DNA of 64,000 bases from an uncultured Pelagibacteraceae bacterium (lineage in GTDB: Bacteria > Pseudomonadota > Alphaproteobacteria > Pelagibacterales > Pelagibacteraceae), in the NCBI GenBank assembly GCA_902576115.1, contig CACGUE010000007.1:1-64000 (forward strand), in the 5' to 3' direction. The notes under the pieces are model-generated. The model saw only the letters and a program-made list of their open reading frames with translations, did no database searches and was not told the origin of the DNA. The translations under genes were made by a program, and so were the position numbers. Shown one piece after another: positions 43,432-53,290 of this stretch (positions within the stretch are counted from its first letter, which is position 1; the number at the start of each line of letters is the position of its first letter).

Positions 43432-44106
43432 ATGACCGTTAAATTTGAAAAATTAAAAAAAACAATAATTAAATGTAATAAATGCCCTAGACTTGTGAGG
43501 TTTAGAAAAAAAATATCTACGGAAAAAAGAAAACAATATATGAACCAAACTTATTGGGGAAAACCAGTTACAGGTTTTGGAGATATAAATGGAAAAATAA
43601 TGATTGTTGGTCTAGCACCAGCTGCTCATGGTGGAACAAGAACAGGCAGAGTATTTACAGGCGATAAATCCTCAGATTTTTTATATAAATGTTTACACAA
43701 TGTAAAAATTGCCAATCAAAGTAATTCAGATCATATAAATGATGGATTAAAAATAAAAAATACCTTTATAACACCAGCTCTAAAGTGCGTTCCTCCAGGA
43801 GATAAACCATTAAATGAAGAGTTAAAAAATTGCTTTGGTTATTTTAAATCTGAATTTGAAATACTTAAAAATCTAAAAATTATTGTGGCTTTAGGGAAAA
43901 TTGCGTTTGATACTTGTGTAAAATTTTATAGAGAAAATTTTGATTACACTGAGAGAGTAAAATTTAGTCATGGAACATATTTTAAATTACCTAACAATGT
44001 GTTGTTAATGGGGTGTTATCATCCAAGTCCAAGAAATGTAAATACTGGACGAATAAATGAAAAACAAATGACTAAACTATTTAAAAAAGTAAAAGAACTA
44101 GTTTAA
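43432..44106 (+). CDS. Uracil-DNA glycosylase, family 5 (UDGb)-like; start trimmed to MTVKFEKLKK downstream of the glpD stop
   Basis: CNKCPRLVRFR Fe-S region; GLAPAAHGGTRTGRVFTGDKSSDFLY; CYHPSPRNVNTGR. Confidence 0.87.
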   Translation: MTVKFEKLKKTIIKCNKCPRLVRFRKKISTEKRKQYMNQTYWGKPVTGFGDINGKIMIVGLAPAAHGGTRTGRVFTGDKSSDFLYKCLHNVKIANQSNSDHINDGLKIKNTFITPALKCVPPGDKPLNEELKNCFGYFKSEFEILKNLKIIVALGKIAFDTCVKFYRENFDYTERVKFSHGTYFKLPNNVLLMGCYHPSPRNVNTGRINEKQMTKLFKKVKELV

Positions 44107-44493
44107 TTTGTTAATAAGTGCTACTGGAAGTTTTACTGGTTTTCCCAACTTATTTAGAGATACTAATTTAATCTCTGCATCACATAGAATATCTGATTTT
44201 CTTTTAATTACTTGTGACATTGTAATTGTAGTCAAAGTATTAGATTTTATTTTTGTGAAAACGGTAATTTTATCCTCAAATTTAGCTGGTTTTTTAAAAT
44301 CTACGTTGCAAGTTTTTACTGCTATTAAAACATTATGTTTATCTAATAACTTTTTATTCGAATATCCCAAGGAATAAATAAGCTCAGATCTTGCTCTTTC
44401 AAAGTACTTTAAATAATTTGCGTGGTAAACTATTCCACCAAAATCAGTATCCTCATAGTATACTTTTAAATTATACTTAAATACTTTCATCAA
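44098..44493 (-). CDS. ybgC: Acyl-CoA thioesterase, YbgC/4-hydroxybenzoyl-CoA thioesterase family
   Basis: YNLKVYYEDTDFGGIVYHANYLKYFERARSELI, hot-dog thioesterase motif. Confidence 0.9.
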   Translation of the reverse strand: MMKVFKYNLKVYYEDTDFGGIVYHANYLKYFERARSELIYSLGYSNKKLLDKHNVLIAVKTCNVDFKKPAKFEDKITVFTKIKSNTLTTITMSQVIKRKSDILCDAEIKLVSLNKLGKPVKLPVALINKLN

Positions 44494-44509
44494 TTTATAT
44501 TAATAAAAT

Positions 44510-45163
44510 TTATTGAGAAGAAAAATAGATATTTTGATAGTAAGTAATTGATTTTTTCTTTGAATTATCTGTATCTGACATGATCGCTATACCATCTAGC
44601 TCATTAACATCTAAATTATGAAATTTCTTGAAATCTTCTTTAACGTTTGCTTTGACAGTTACCCATTCATTTAAATTTGTTTTGGTAGTAGCAAGTACAT
44701 TATCTATGGACTTTTTAGTATATGGGCTTGGAAAGTTGCTTCCAACTTCTTGATTGCTTGAAAAAACATAATTTATTGCTCTATTGGATAAAGGTGTTGC
44801 TCCAGTTTTTTTAATGACGAATACTCTTCCTGCAAAGTCATGACCCTTTTTAGCTGTCTCATCTATCCCTGGTATGTCTTTCTCAATTTTCCAAGTAATA
44901 TTTATGAAAGGTGTTTTATTTAGATCAATTTTAATCTCCTTACCTAGGCCAGAAGCAGCATTATCAGCAATAGCTTTAAGGTAATTACCATTTTCATCAG
45001 AGCCAACAGAATATTCAGTTTTATTATCTGCCCCTCTTACTTTTCTAACTGTCAATTCTGATAGTTCTTTCTCTGTAAACTCAAATACTTTTACTTCCTC
45101 AGAATACAAAGTAGTTTGAAACAACGCTGTAACTAAAATTAATTTAAATAAAAATCTAAACAT
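44510..45163 (-). CDS. Exported DUF3047-family protein
   Basis: Signal peptide; INITWKIEKDIPGIDETAKKGHDFAGRVFVIKKTGATPLSNRAINYVFSSNQEVGSNFPSPYT; GIAIMSDTDNSKKKSITYYQNIYF. Confidence 0.7.
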   Translation of the reverse strand: MFRFLFKLILVTALFQTTLYSEEVKVFEFTEKELSELTVRKVRGADNKTEYSVGSDENGNYLKAIADNAASGLGKEIKIDLNKTPFINITWKIEKDIPGIDETAKKGHDFAGRVFVIKKTGATPLSNRAINYVFSSNQEVGSNFPSPYTKKSIDNVLATTKTNLNEWVTVKANVKEDFKKFHNLDVNELDGIAIMSDTDNSKKKSITYYQNIYFSSQ

Positions 45164-45258
45164 GTCCTCTCTATATAAAAGATAAAATAATTTTCAAATT
45201 CAAAATTTTGACATTATTTAAACATGCATAATTCATTATTGTTCTCTATTTAGATGAT

Positions 45259-45390
45259 ATGAAATTAACAGTTCTTTTTGGTTTGATGATTTATTGGTCT
45301 ATAATTATAACTGCACCTGTAATTTCAAAAAATTCAGAAAAAATCGGAGAAAAAAAGGTATTAATACCTCTTAAAAAACCAAGAATTTAA
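45259..45390 (+). CDS. Small ORF, 43 aa with N-terminal hydrophobic segment; not in the ORF track
   Basis: MKLTVLFGLMIYWSIIITAPVISKNSEKIGEKKVLIPLKKPRI; intact, occupies most of the 45164-45386 intergenic space. Confidence 0.45.
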   Translation: MKLTVLFGLMIYWSIIITAPVISKNSEKIGEKKVLIPLKKPRI

Positions 45391-46391
45391 GGCAGAAGCA
45401 CTATCTTAGGTGCCGAACAGGTTCCATCATGAATTTCTTTAAAAGCTCCCCAACCATCTTTAAGATTTCTGTACTCAATCCATTCTATCTTGCCTAGCTT
45501 GTTATTAGTTAAAATATCAATAGTTTCACCAAATTCTTTGTTTGTGTAACAGTAAGTTCCAATAAAAGTAACTTCTTGAAGGGTTGCTTTCCTAAAATTA
45601 AAAGATCCAGCAGGCTGGGTTAATCCGATATGAACTATTATTCCTCCTGGTTTTACTACACTGATTGCCTGTTGTCGTGAAACTTCAAGTCCAACAGTGT
45701 CAAAAACTAAATCAAAGCTGCTCTCTTTTATATCTTTATGATCTGGCGACACTGTTTTTGCATCTACATATTTGGAGCATTCATTAAGTCTTTTTTGATT
45801 AGGATCAGAAATTGTCAAATTTGTATTACCTTGGATCTTGGATAAAATTAATGCACACAAAAGGCCAATTGCTCCGCCGCCCTGAACAAGCGTTCTACAT
45901 TCATTTAATGGTTTTTTTGATGCTTCTACAGCTAATAATACTGCATGATATGAAACTGCTGTTGGTTCTGCAACCGCAGCCTCTTTAACATCAAGCTTTT
46001 CAGGAACTTTGAAAATATTGTGATCTGGAACTGTAATGAGTTCAGCAAACGCACCTTGTCTTTCATAAGGTCTATTCATTCCTAAAAGAACTCTATCTGG
46101 ACATAAATGTTCTCTTCCGCTCTTGCAGTATTCACAATTTCTACAAGTTATTAATGGATTAAGAACTGAAATTTGATCTTTAAGCTTTCCGTTAATTATT
46201 TGACCACTAACTTCATGACCTAAAATTAACGGTGGGATTCTTCTCTCGTCTTTTCCGTGGTAAGCATGCATATCTGAGCCACAGATACCTGATGCATGAA
46301 CTTTAAGAATACTTTCTCCAGGTTTTTCAGAAGGTTCTTTTTCCTCCCTAAATTCCATCTCCTCAACACCAGTGTAGACAAGCGCTTTCAT
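45387..46391 (-). CDS. Zinc-dependent medium-chain alcohol dehydrogenase
   Basis: HASGICGSDMHAYHGKDERRIPPLILGHEVSG; CRNCEYCKSGREHLC structural zinc loop. Confidence 0.9.
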   Translation of the reverse strand: MKALVYTGVEEMEFREEKEPSEKPGESILKVHASGICGSDMHAYHGKDERRIPPLILGHEVSGQIINGKLKDQISVLNPLITCRNCEYCKSGREHLCPDRVLLGMNRPYERQGAFAELITVPDHNIFKVPEKLDVKEAAVAEPTAVSYHAVLLAVEASKKPLNECRTLVQGGGAIGLLCALILSKIQGNTNLTISDPNQKRLNECSKYVDAKTVSPDHKDIKESSFDLVFDTVGLEVSRQQAISVVKPGGIIVHIGLTQPAGSFNFRKATLQEVTFIGTYCYTNKEFGETIDILTNNKLGKIEWIEYRNLKDGWGAFKEIHDGTCSAPKIVLLP

Positions 46392-46393
46392 TA

Positions 46394-47848
46394 TTATTTA
46401 TTATTCAATAAATAATATACTAAATAAGATGTGAATGCTCCAATAATCCATCCAAATGATTGATATTGTATTAAGTTTTCATTTAGCAAAGATGATAAAG
46501 AAAATATTGATCCAATTAAAAGAGCATACAATGCTTTGAGGTTCCAACCGTTACTGTAAATATATTCTGTATGTTCTTTAGGATAAAAAAGTTCTTTGTG
46601 ATTAATTTGTTGTTTTTTAAATAAATAATAGTCTGCTACTAATACACCAAAAATTGGCCCAAAAGTCGTCGCTACGGCTTCAACAAATATCAAAAAATTA
46701 GCTTTGCTGAAAATTGAAAGCCAGAATGTTGAAATTAATAATCCAATAATTGATATTACAATTCCTGTTTTTTTTAACGTTAAAGAATTAGGGAAAAAAT
46801 TTATCAATGTATTTTGCGAAGGAATATAATTTGCTATCAAATTAGTTGATAACGAAGAGATAATAATAAATATCAAACAAAAGAAAGTTAGAAAATTATT
46901 ATTAAATTTTCCAATTATGTCATTTGGATTAGTAAGTAGACTTGAAGCGTTTAATCCTTTGCTAGTAAGAATAATATCTGAACCTAAAGTGATTAATACC
47001 GAGAAAAAAGAAAAGAGTATTAAATTCAATATTATACTTAAGTTTCCTTTGGTCATTTCTTTGTAATTCATTGAGTATCTAGAAAAATCACCAAATGTGA
47101 GGAGAACTATTGCAAAATAAGCAAATAGAGTTCCTGTGATTGATATTATTGGAGCTATATTCGACTGAATTGCAAAATTGCTAAAGACTAAGCTTAGTTT
47201 TATTCCATTAAGCAGTTCATTGTAATACTCAGATAAAATAATAATTAGTAGTACAGATAGTCCTAAATATATTGAAAGACCTGAAAAATTAATAAATGAT
47301 TTTAGAAAACTCTGTCCTTTTGTAAAAAGGATGTATTGAAATATTAAAGTTAAAAATAAACAAACCCAATCAATTAAATTCAAACCAAAAAAGAATAATA
47401 GGAATATTTCATTCTGTAAGAGTTGATTGTCTATTTTAAATAGGATTATCCTTGCAATATAACCTAGTGATTTTGATATAAAAAATGTTTGTACACCAAA
47501 CATGAACAAACCAACTAATCCTCTGATCATCCCTACGTATCTGGCGCCAGTAAAACCCATTGAAAGTCTGAGAATTGTTGGAAAACTTAACCCACTACTT
47601 TGAGAAATTTTTCCAATAATGTTAGCAAAAAAGAATACTAATAATCCTGCTAACAATGATCCTGTTAAGACAACAAAAAAATTCAGATCATAGAATAAAT
47701 ATAAAGCTGATATTAAAGAGAACCCAACAATTGTTTGAATATTTATAGCCCAAAAGTTAAAATAATTCTTCCAACTCCAGTCTCGATTATTTGGATTTAT
47801 TGAAACTAATTCCCAATTCCTTAATTGAAATTTTTCGCTTTGATTCAC
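46394..47848 (-). CDS. NCS1-family permease (cytosine/purine/uracil/thiamine/allantoin type)
   Basis: N-terminal WELVSINPNNRDWSWKNYFNFWAINIQTIVGF; about 12 TM segments; FGPIFGVLVADYYLFKKQQI. Confidence 0.83.
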   Translation of the reverse strand: MNQSEKFQLRNWELVSINPNNRDWSWKNYFNFWAINIQTIVGFSLISALYLFYDLNFFVVLTGSLLAGLLVFFFANIIGKISQSSGLSFPTILRLSMGFTGARYVGMIRGLVGLFMFGVQTFFISKSLGYIARIILFKIDNQLLQNEIFLLFFFGLNLIDWVCLFLTLIFQYILFTKGQSFLKSFINFSGLSIYLGLSVLLIIILSEYYNELLNGIKLSLVFSNFAIQSNIAPIISITGTLFAYFAIVLLTFGDFSRYSMNYKEMTKGNLSIILNLILFSFFSVLITLGSDIILTSKGLNASSLLTNPNDIIGKFNNNFLTFFCLIFIIISSLSTNLIANYIPSQNTLINFFPNSLTLKKTGIVISIIGLLISTFWLSIFSKANFLIFVEAVATTFGPIFGVLVADYYLFKKQQINHKELFYPKEHTEYIYSNGWNLKALYALLIGSIFSLSSLLNENLIQYQSFGWIIGAFTSYLVYYLLNNK

Positions 47849-47870
47849 TTAAATGATATTAATCAATTAT

Positions 47871-49208
47871 TTACTGCTGTCCATATAAGAGAGTTGGCAA
47901 CCACAGTACTATTTTTGGATACGCTATGATTATAATTAATCCAATTATCTGTAAAACCATGAACTGCATCATTCCAAGATAAATATCTTTTAAATCCCAA
48001 CTTGGAACAACACCTTTTAAGAAATAAGCAGATAACGCTACGGGAGGTGAGAGCCAGGCGGTTTGTAAATTAACAGCAACAAGAATTGCAAACCAAGTTA
48101 AATTAAATCCTAATGCTTCAACTAGTGGTAAAATAATAGGAACAACTATCATAACAATAGGCACCCACTCTAATGGCCATCCTAAAAGAAAAATCATAAT
48201 CATGATTATTCCTAAAATTAAATATTTATTCATCTCAAGTGATAAAAGAAAATCTGTTAAGACCATCGGAGTTCCTAATCTTGCAAATACTGCTCCAAAG
48301 AAATTAGAAGCAGCAACTAAAACCATAATTAATGCAGAAATTTCTAGAGTTTTAACTAATGCATCTTGTAATTTTTTTAATGTTAATTTTTTGTAAGCTA
48401 ATGAAAGCAATAATGCACCACCAGCACCACATCCTGCAGCTTCTGTTGGAGTAGCAAAACCAAATAAAATACTACCTAAGGCAGCAAATACTAATGCTGC
48501 TGGTGGCACTAATCCTAAGAAAAACTCAAGCCATAATTTTTTTAAATCTGTTGTTCTTAATTCTTCTGGTATAGGTGGACCTAATTTCGGGTTCATCATA
48601 CATCTGAATGTAGTATATGCTGCATATAGGCATGCCAACAATATTCCTGGAACTATTGCTGCTGCAAATAAATCAGTTACAGGAATTTCCATAATTGGAC
48701 CCATAACTACAAGCATTATACTTGGAGGAATTAAAATACCCAATGTTCCTCCAGCAGTGATTGTACCAGCGGCTAATTTTACATCATAGTTTGACCTATT
48801 CATTGATTTTGCAGCCATAATTCCAAGAATTGTAACTGATGCACCAACTATTCCTGTAGCAGCTGCAAATATTACCGAAACAAATAAAACTGCATAATAT
48901 AAAGAGCCTCTAACTCTTGCTAACATCATTTGGAAAGCTGAGAATAATCTCTCCATTAAACCTGCTTGTTCCATCATTATTCCCATAAATACAAATAAGG
49001 GGACGGCGGCGAGAGTTTGTTCGGTCATTACCATCGAAAATTGAAGTGTCATTAAATAGAAAACTAATTTCCCAAAACCTAAGTATCCAAAAACAAATCC
49101 TAAAAAAATAAGAGTAAAAGAAATTGGGAAACCTATAAATATTGCAAACAACATCACACCAATAAGTATGAAACCTAAAATTGCAGGATCTATTAAATGT
49201 GAAAGCAT
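47871..49208 (-). CDS. dctM: TRAP transporter large permease (DctM)
   Basis: MIDPAILGFILIGVMLFAIFIGFPISFTL; GTLGILIPPSIMLVVMGPI; GFATPTEAAGCGA. Confidence 0.93.
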   Translation of the reverse strand: MLSHLIDPAILGFILIGVMLFAIFIGFPISFTLIFLGFVFGYLGFGKLVFYLMTLQFSMVMTEQTLAAVPLFVFMGIMMEQAGLMERLFSAFQMMLARVRGSLYYAVLFVSVIFAAATGIVGASVTILGIMAAKSMNRSNYDVKLAAGTITAGGTLGILIPPSIMLVVMGPIMEIPVTDLFAAAIVPGILLACLYAAYTTFRCMMNPKLGPPIPEELRTTDLKKLWLEFFLGLVPPAALVFAALGSILFGFATPTEAAGCGAGGALLLSLAYKKLTLKKLQDALVKTLEISALIMVLVAASNFFGAVFARLGTPMVLTDFLLSLEMNKYLILGIIMIMIFLLGWPLEWVPIVMIVVPIILPLVEALGFNLTWFAILVAVNLQTAWLSPPVALSAYFLKGVVPSWDLKDIYLGMMQFMVLQIIGLIIIIAYPKIVLWLPTLLYGQQ

Positions 49209-49813
49209 TAACTACCTGGCCATTTACCTTTGACGGCTGCGTAATAACTTTTAAAGAGTTCTGAAACACCTTGTATTAGAAGGAAGACAATACCAATCCA
49301 CAGACAAGATTTTATCGGCCACATATATGGCATCCATGTTGTATCCATCCCTCTTTCGTTTCTCATTATACTTTCTTGGACAAAGCCTGTTGTCATGTAC
49401 AAAAAGACTATTAATCCTGGAAAATAAAATAATAAGTAAAGCCAAAAATCTATTCTGCCTTGAGTCTTAACTTTAAAATTTCTATATAAAAAGTCTGCTC
49501 TAATATGAACACCTTTTGAAAGAGCGTATCCTGCTCCCAGCATAAACAATGCTCCATAAAAAAATCTGCTCATATCATAAGCCCAGATTGTAGGAGCTAA
49601 AAATAATTTTCTTGCTAAAACCTCATAAACCATCCCAAGCATTAGTGGGATCGTAATCCAGCAAACAATGTTTCCTATTAATTTACTAAATTTGTCTATG
49701 TTAACTATAGTTTTAGCCATCCAAGTTGGCATATCATCAGGCATCTTTCCAGATCCTGATCGCCTTTCGGCTATCATTTCATCTGAAATATCTAACTTTG
49801 GATTATCCGACAT
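49208..49813 (-). CDS. dctQ: TRAP transporter small permease (DctQ)
   Basis: Four TM segments; YEVLARKLFLAPTIWAYDMSRFFYGALFMLGAGYALSKGVHIRADFLY. Confidence 0.9.
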   Translation of the reverse strand: MSDNPKLDISDEMIAERRSGSGKMPDDMPTWMAKTIVNIDKFSKLIGNIVCWITIPLMLGMVYEVLARKLFLAPTIWAYDMSRFFYGALFMLGAGYALSKGVHIRADFLYRNFKVKTQGRIDFWLYLLFYFPGLIVFLYMTTGFVQESIMRNERGMDTTWMPYMWPIKSCLWIGIVFLLIQGVSELFKSYYAAVKGKWPGS

Positions 49814-49823
49814 ATAAGTTCTA

Positions 49824-49854
49824 GAAAAAAAAGCGGGCTTATAAAAGCCCGCTT
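49824..49854 (-). terminator. Stem-loop with U-tract between dctP and dctQ
   Basis: Perfect 10-bp inverted repeat AAGCGGGCTT-(4 nt)-AAGCCCGCTT; minus strand continues TTTTTTCTAG. Confidence 0.88.
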
Positions 49855-49865
49855 AATAACTTTAT

Positions 49866-50963
49866 TTATTTCTTCAACGAATTAGCATAAGCCATTCCTA
49901 GCTTAGCATTCGATGTTTGTGCACCAGACCAGAATGGTACAGCAGTATTAGCAAAGCTTATCATTGAGTCATAAACTTCTTTAAAGAATGCGTTTTCTTT
50001 TGCATTTTTCTCTAAAGTTGCTTTCGCTGCAGCCATATAAGCTGGGAAATAATCAGCTGGTGTATCTTCAAGTATCACACCATGATTTTCAGTTAGATCT
50101 TTAAGTGCTAATCCATTAGTGTTGATTCTGTAAGCTAAAGCTCTCATCAACGATGCATCAGCAGCCATCTTCATTGAAAATTTCTCATGGTCAGTGAACT
50201 TATCGTAAGTGCTTTTGTTTAAGTAAAAGTCAGCATTTACGACTACTTGGTGTAAACCTTGTAGATAGTAGTGTTTTAATACTTTATGAATACCAAACAC
50301 TTTATCTGGTTGAGGACAACACCACTCAGCAGCATCAATAGTTCCTGCTTCTAATGCTGGAAGAATATCTCCACCACCCATTGCAACTGAAGCTATTCCA
50401 ATGTCTTTATAAGTTTGACCTGGAATTCCTGGAGGAGTTCTGAACTTAAATGTTCTGAAATCATCCATATCTTTGATTTTTCTTGGGAACCATCCTAAAG
50501 CTTCTGGACCAACTGGTTGAAGCATGAAACCTTTAATGTCTCTTTTCATTTCTCCCCAAAGTCTGTCATATAGTTGTTCTCCACCACCATATAAAAACCA
50601 TGATAAGAATGCGATGTTATCAATTCCTACACCACCACCTGCTACTGGTGAACCAAATAGCATAGCAGCTGGATGTTCTCCGGACCAATAGTGAGTCCAA
50701 GCAAATCCACAATCAATTAAACCTTTATCAACAGCATCAAGAGTTTCTTTAACTCCAACGACTGTTCCTGCTGGCATAATTTCAAATTTTAGAGATCCAC
50801 CTGTTAGTTTTGTTACGTTGTCAGTAAAGTCTTTTAACATTACCGCTTCATCACCTTTAGCGCTAATAACCGTCTGACACTTTAACGTTTTTGCAGCATT
50901 CGCATTTGAAATAAATCCAAACACCAAGAAAGCAGCAAACAACGCTGAAACGATTTTTTTCAT
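49866..50963 (-). CDS. dctP: TRAP transporter substrate-binding protein (DctP family, TakP-like)
   Basis: Signal peptide; TLKCQTVISAKGDEAVMLKDFTDNVTKLTGGSLKFEIMPAGTVVGVKETLDAVDKGLIDCGFAWTHYW; AGTIDAAEWCCPQPD. Confidence 0.92.
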   Translation of the reverse strand: MKKIVSALFAAFLVFGFISNANAAKTLKCQTVISAKGDEAVMLKDFTDNVTKLTGGSLKFEIMPAGTVVGVKETLDAVDKGLIDCGFAWTHYWSGEHPAAMLFGSPVAGGGVGIDNIAFLSWFLYGGGEQLYDRLWGEMKRDIKGFMLQPVGPEALGWFPRKIKDMDDFRTFKFRTPPGIPGQTYKDIGIASVAMGGGDILPALEAGTIDAAEWCCPQPDKVFGIHKVLKHYYLQGLHQVVVNADFYLNKSTYDKFTDHEKFSMKMAADASLMRALAYRINTNGLALKDLTENHGVILEDTPADYFPAYMAAAKATLEKNAKENAFFKEVYDSMISFANTAVPFWSGAQTSNAKLGMAYANSLKK

Positions 50964-51098
50964 TATATCCCTCTCTTTTTATTTATAATGTGAAGATCCT
51001 GTCAAAAATCTAAGGCACATACAAGCGTCATTTCGATGTTTTAATGAGAAAAATGTTTAAAATCACTAAATATTCATTAAAAATTATTAATAAAAAAT

Positions 51099-52709
51099 AT
51101 GGATAAATTTGATTACATAATTATTGGTGCTGGTTCAGCAGGATGTGTTTTAGCTAATAGATTGTCTGCAAATCCAAAAAACAAAGTTCTATTATTGGAA
51201 GCGGGAGGCAAAGATACATATCCATGGATACACATACCAGTTGGATATTACAAAACTATGCATAATCCAAAAGTGGATTGGTGTTTTCATACTGAAAAAG
51301 ATAAATCTATGAATGACCGATCAATTAGATATCCCAGGGGTAAAACACTGGGAGGCAGCTCCTCTATTAATGGACTTTTATGGATAAGAGGTCAAAGTCA
51401 AGATTATAATAATTGGAGACAGCAAGGAAATGTAGGTTGGGGTTGGGATGATGTGCTGCCGTACTTCATAAAATCAGAAAATAATGAATTAGGAAAGAAT
51501 GAATTTCATAATGATTCAGGTCCAATCATAGTTTCGAATAAAAAGATCAAACTCAAAATGTTAGATGAATTCATAAATGCGGCAAACGAAATAGGAATTC
51601 CAAAAGTGGATGATTTTAATACAGGCAATAACTTTGGAGTTGGTTATTTTCAATTTACTACAACACGAAATAAATTTGGATTAAAACTAAGATGTAGTGC
51701 GGCTAAAGGATATCTAAATCCTGTAAAAAATAGAAAAAATTTAGAAATAATAGTAAATGCTCATGTTAAAAGAATTGTTTTTGAAGATAATAGAGCAATT
51801 GGCATTGAGTATTTCAAAGATGACAAACTAATAAATTCTAGATCAAATAGAGAAATAATATTATCAGCAGGTTCAATCGGATCTCCTCATATTCTACAAA
51901 CTTCTGGTATAGGCGACTTAGATAATTTGAAAAATTTTGGAATTGATGGGGTAAAACATTTAAAAGGTGTTGGAAAAAACTTACAAGATCACTTAATGTT
52001 TAGACCAGTTTATAAAGTTAAAAATCTCGAGTCTCTTAATAAAAAAATTAATAGTTTATTTGGAAATTTTTTAATTGGTTTAGAATATATACTTCAACAA
52101 AGTGGTCCAATGACTATGGGAGCAAGTCAAGTATGTGGTTTTGCTAAAAGTGATAGCTCGAGGGAGACCCCAAATTTACAATTTCATGTTCAGCCAATTA
52201 GCACTGATGTTCTAGGAAAATCAAAATTACATGATTTTCATGGTATAACTCCTACAGTTGCAAATGTTAGACCTTCAAGTAGAGGAGAAATTTCTATTAA
52301 AAGTTCAGATAATAGAGAGCCACCAAAAATTCAAATGAATTATTTATCTACTGAGGATGATAGAATGGTTGCTGCGAAAGGACTAAAGCTTGTCAGAAAA
52401 ATTATGTTAGAAACTGAAACATTTAAAAAATATGAACCTGAAGAATATCGACCAGGTGCAAATATTGAGGACGACGAAGAATTAGTGAAAGCAGGCAGTG
52501 AATATGCACAAACTATTTTCCATCCTGTTGGTACATGCAAAATGGGAAGTGATGAAAACTCTGTTGTAGATGAAAAACTTAAAGTTCATGGAATTAACAA
52601 TTTAAGGGTTATAGACGCATCTATAATGCCAAATATAACTTCTGGTAACACTAATTCTCCAACGATTATGATAGCTGAAAAGGGTGCAGATATGATATTG
52701 AATAACTAA
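51099..52709 (+). CDS. GMC-family flavin oxidoreductase (choline dehydrogenase-like)
   Basis: [73 protein letters not shown]. Confidence 0.93.
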   Translation: MDKFDYIIIGAGSAGCVLANRLSANPKNKVLLLEAGGKDTYPWIHIPVGYYKTMHNPKVDWCFHTEKDKSMNDRSIRYPRGKTLGGSSSINGLLWIRGQSQDYNNWRQQGNVGWGWDDVLPYFIKSENNELGKNEFHNDSGPIIVSNKKIKLKMLDEFINAANEIGIPKVDDFNTGNNFGVGYFQFTTTRNKFGLKLRCSAAKGYLNPVKNRKNLEIIVNAHVKRIVFEDNRAIGIEYFKDDKLINSRSNREIILSAGSIGSPHILQTSGIGDLDNLKNFGIDGVKHLKGVGKNLQDHLMFRPVYKVKNLESLNKKINSLFGNFLIGLEYILQQSGPMTMGASQVCGFAKSDSSRETPNLQFHVQPISTDVLGKSKLHDFHGITPTVANVRPSSRGEISIKSSDNREPPKIQMNYLSTEDDRMVAAKGLKLVRKIMLETETFKKYEPEEYRPGANIEDDEELVKAGSEYAQTIFHPVGTCKMGSDENSVVDEKLKVHGINNLRVIDASIMPNITSGNTNSPTIMIAEKGADMILNN

Positions 52710-53290
52710 TGATATCCGAACAGATTCTTATTTTTTTTCAAATAGTTTTTATCGATTTAGTTTTAGCTGGAGATAACGCAATTATAATTGGAATGGTTGC
52801 TTCTCAATTTCCTACTGAACAAAGAAAGAAAATTATTTTTTGGGGAATTGGAGCAGCGGTAGTTTTAAGAATCATATTTACACTAATAACGGCTTATCTA
52901 TTACAAATCACAGGACTTAGACTTATAGGTGGAATATTACTTCTTTATATATGTTACAGACTTTATGAAGATGTAATTAAAATGAATAGTAACTCCGAGG
53001 AAAAGATTAAAAAAGTTGATAACTCATCATTTATGAAAGCCATAACAACTGTAATTCTAGCCGATGTAACAATGAGTTTAGATAATGTGTTGGGAGTGGC
53101 GGGTGCAGCTAGAGATCACTACATGCTATTGATATTTGGTCTGGTTTTATCAATTGTTTTGATGGCTACTGCAGCAACATTGATATCTAGCTGGATTAAA
53201 AAGTATAAATGGATAGGATGGGTTGGATTATTGGCAATATTATTTGTTGCAATAGAGTTAATATATACAGACATAAAACTATTTTTATAA
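52709..53290 (+). CDS. TerC-family integral membrane protein
   Basis: FIDLVLAGDNAIIIGMVASQFP; ILADVTMSLDNVLGVAGAA. Confidence 0.9.
   Translation: MISEQILIFFQIVFIDLVLAGDNAIIIGMVASQFPTEQRKKIIFWGIGAAVVLRIIFTLITAYLLQITGLRLIGGILLLYICYRLYEDVIKMNSNSEEKIKKVDNSSFMKAITTVILADVTMSLDNVLGVAGAARDHYMLLIFGLVLSIVLMATAATLISSWIKKYKWIGWVGLLAILFVAIELIYTDIKLFL

Noticed and set aside
48910-49269. 119-aa minus-strand ORF overlapping dctM and dctQ
   Set aside because: Alternate frame of two well-supported TRAP genes; low-quality composition.
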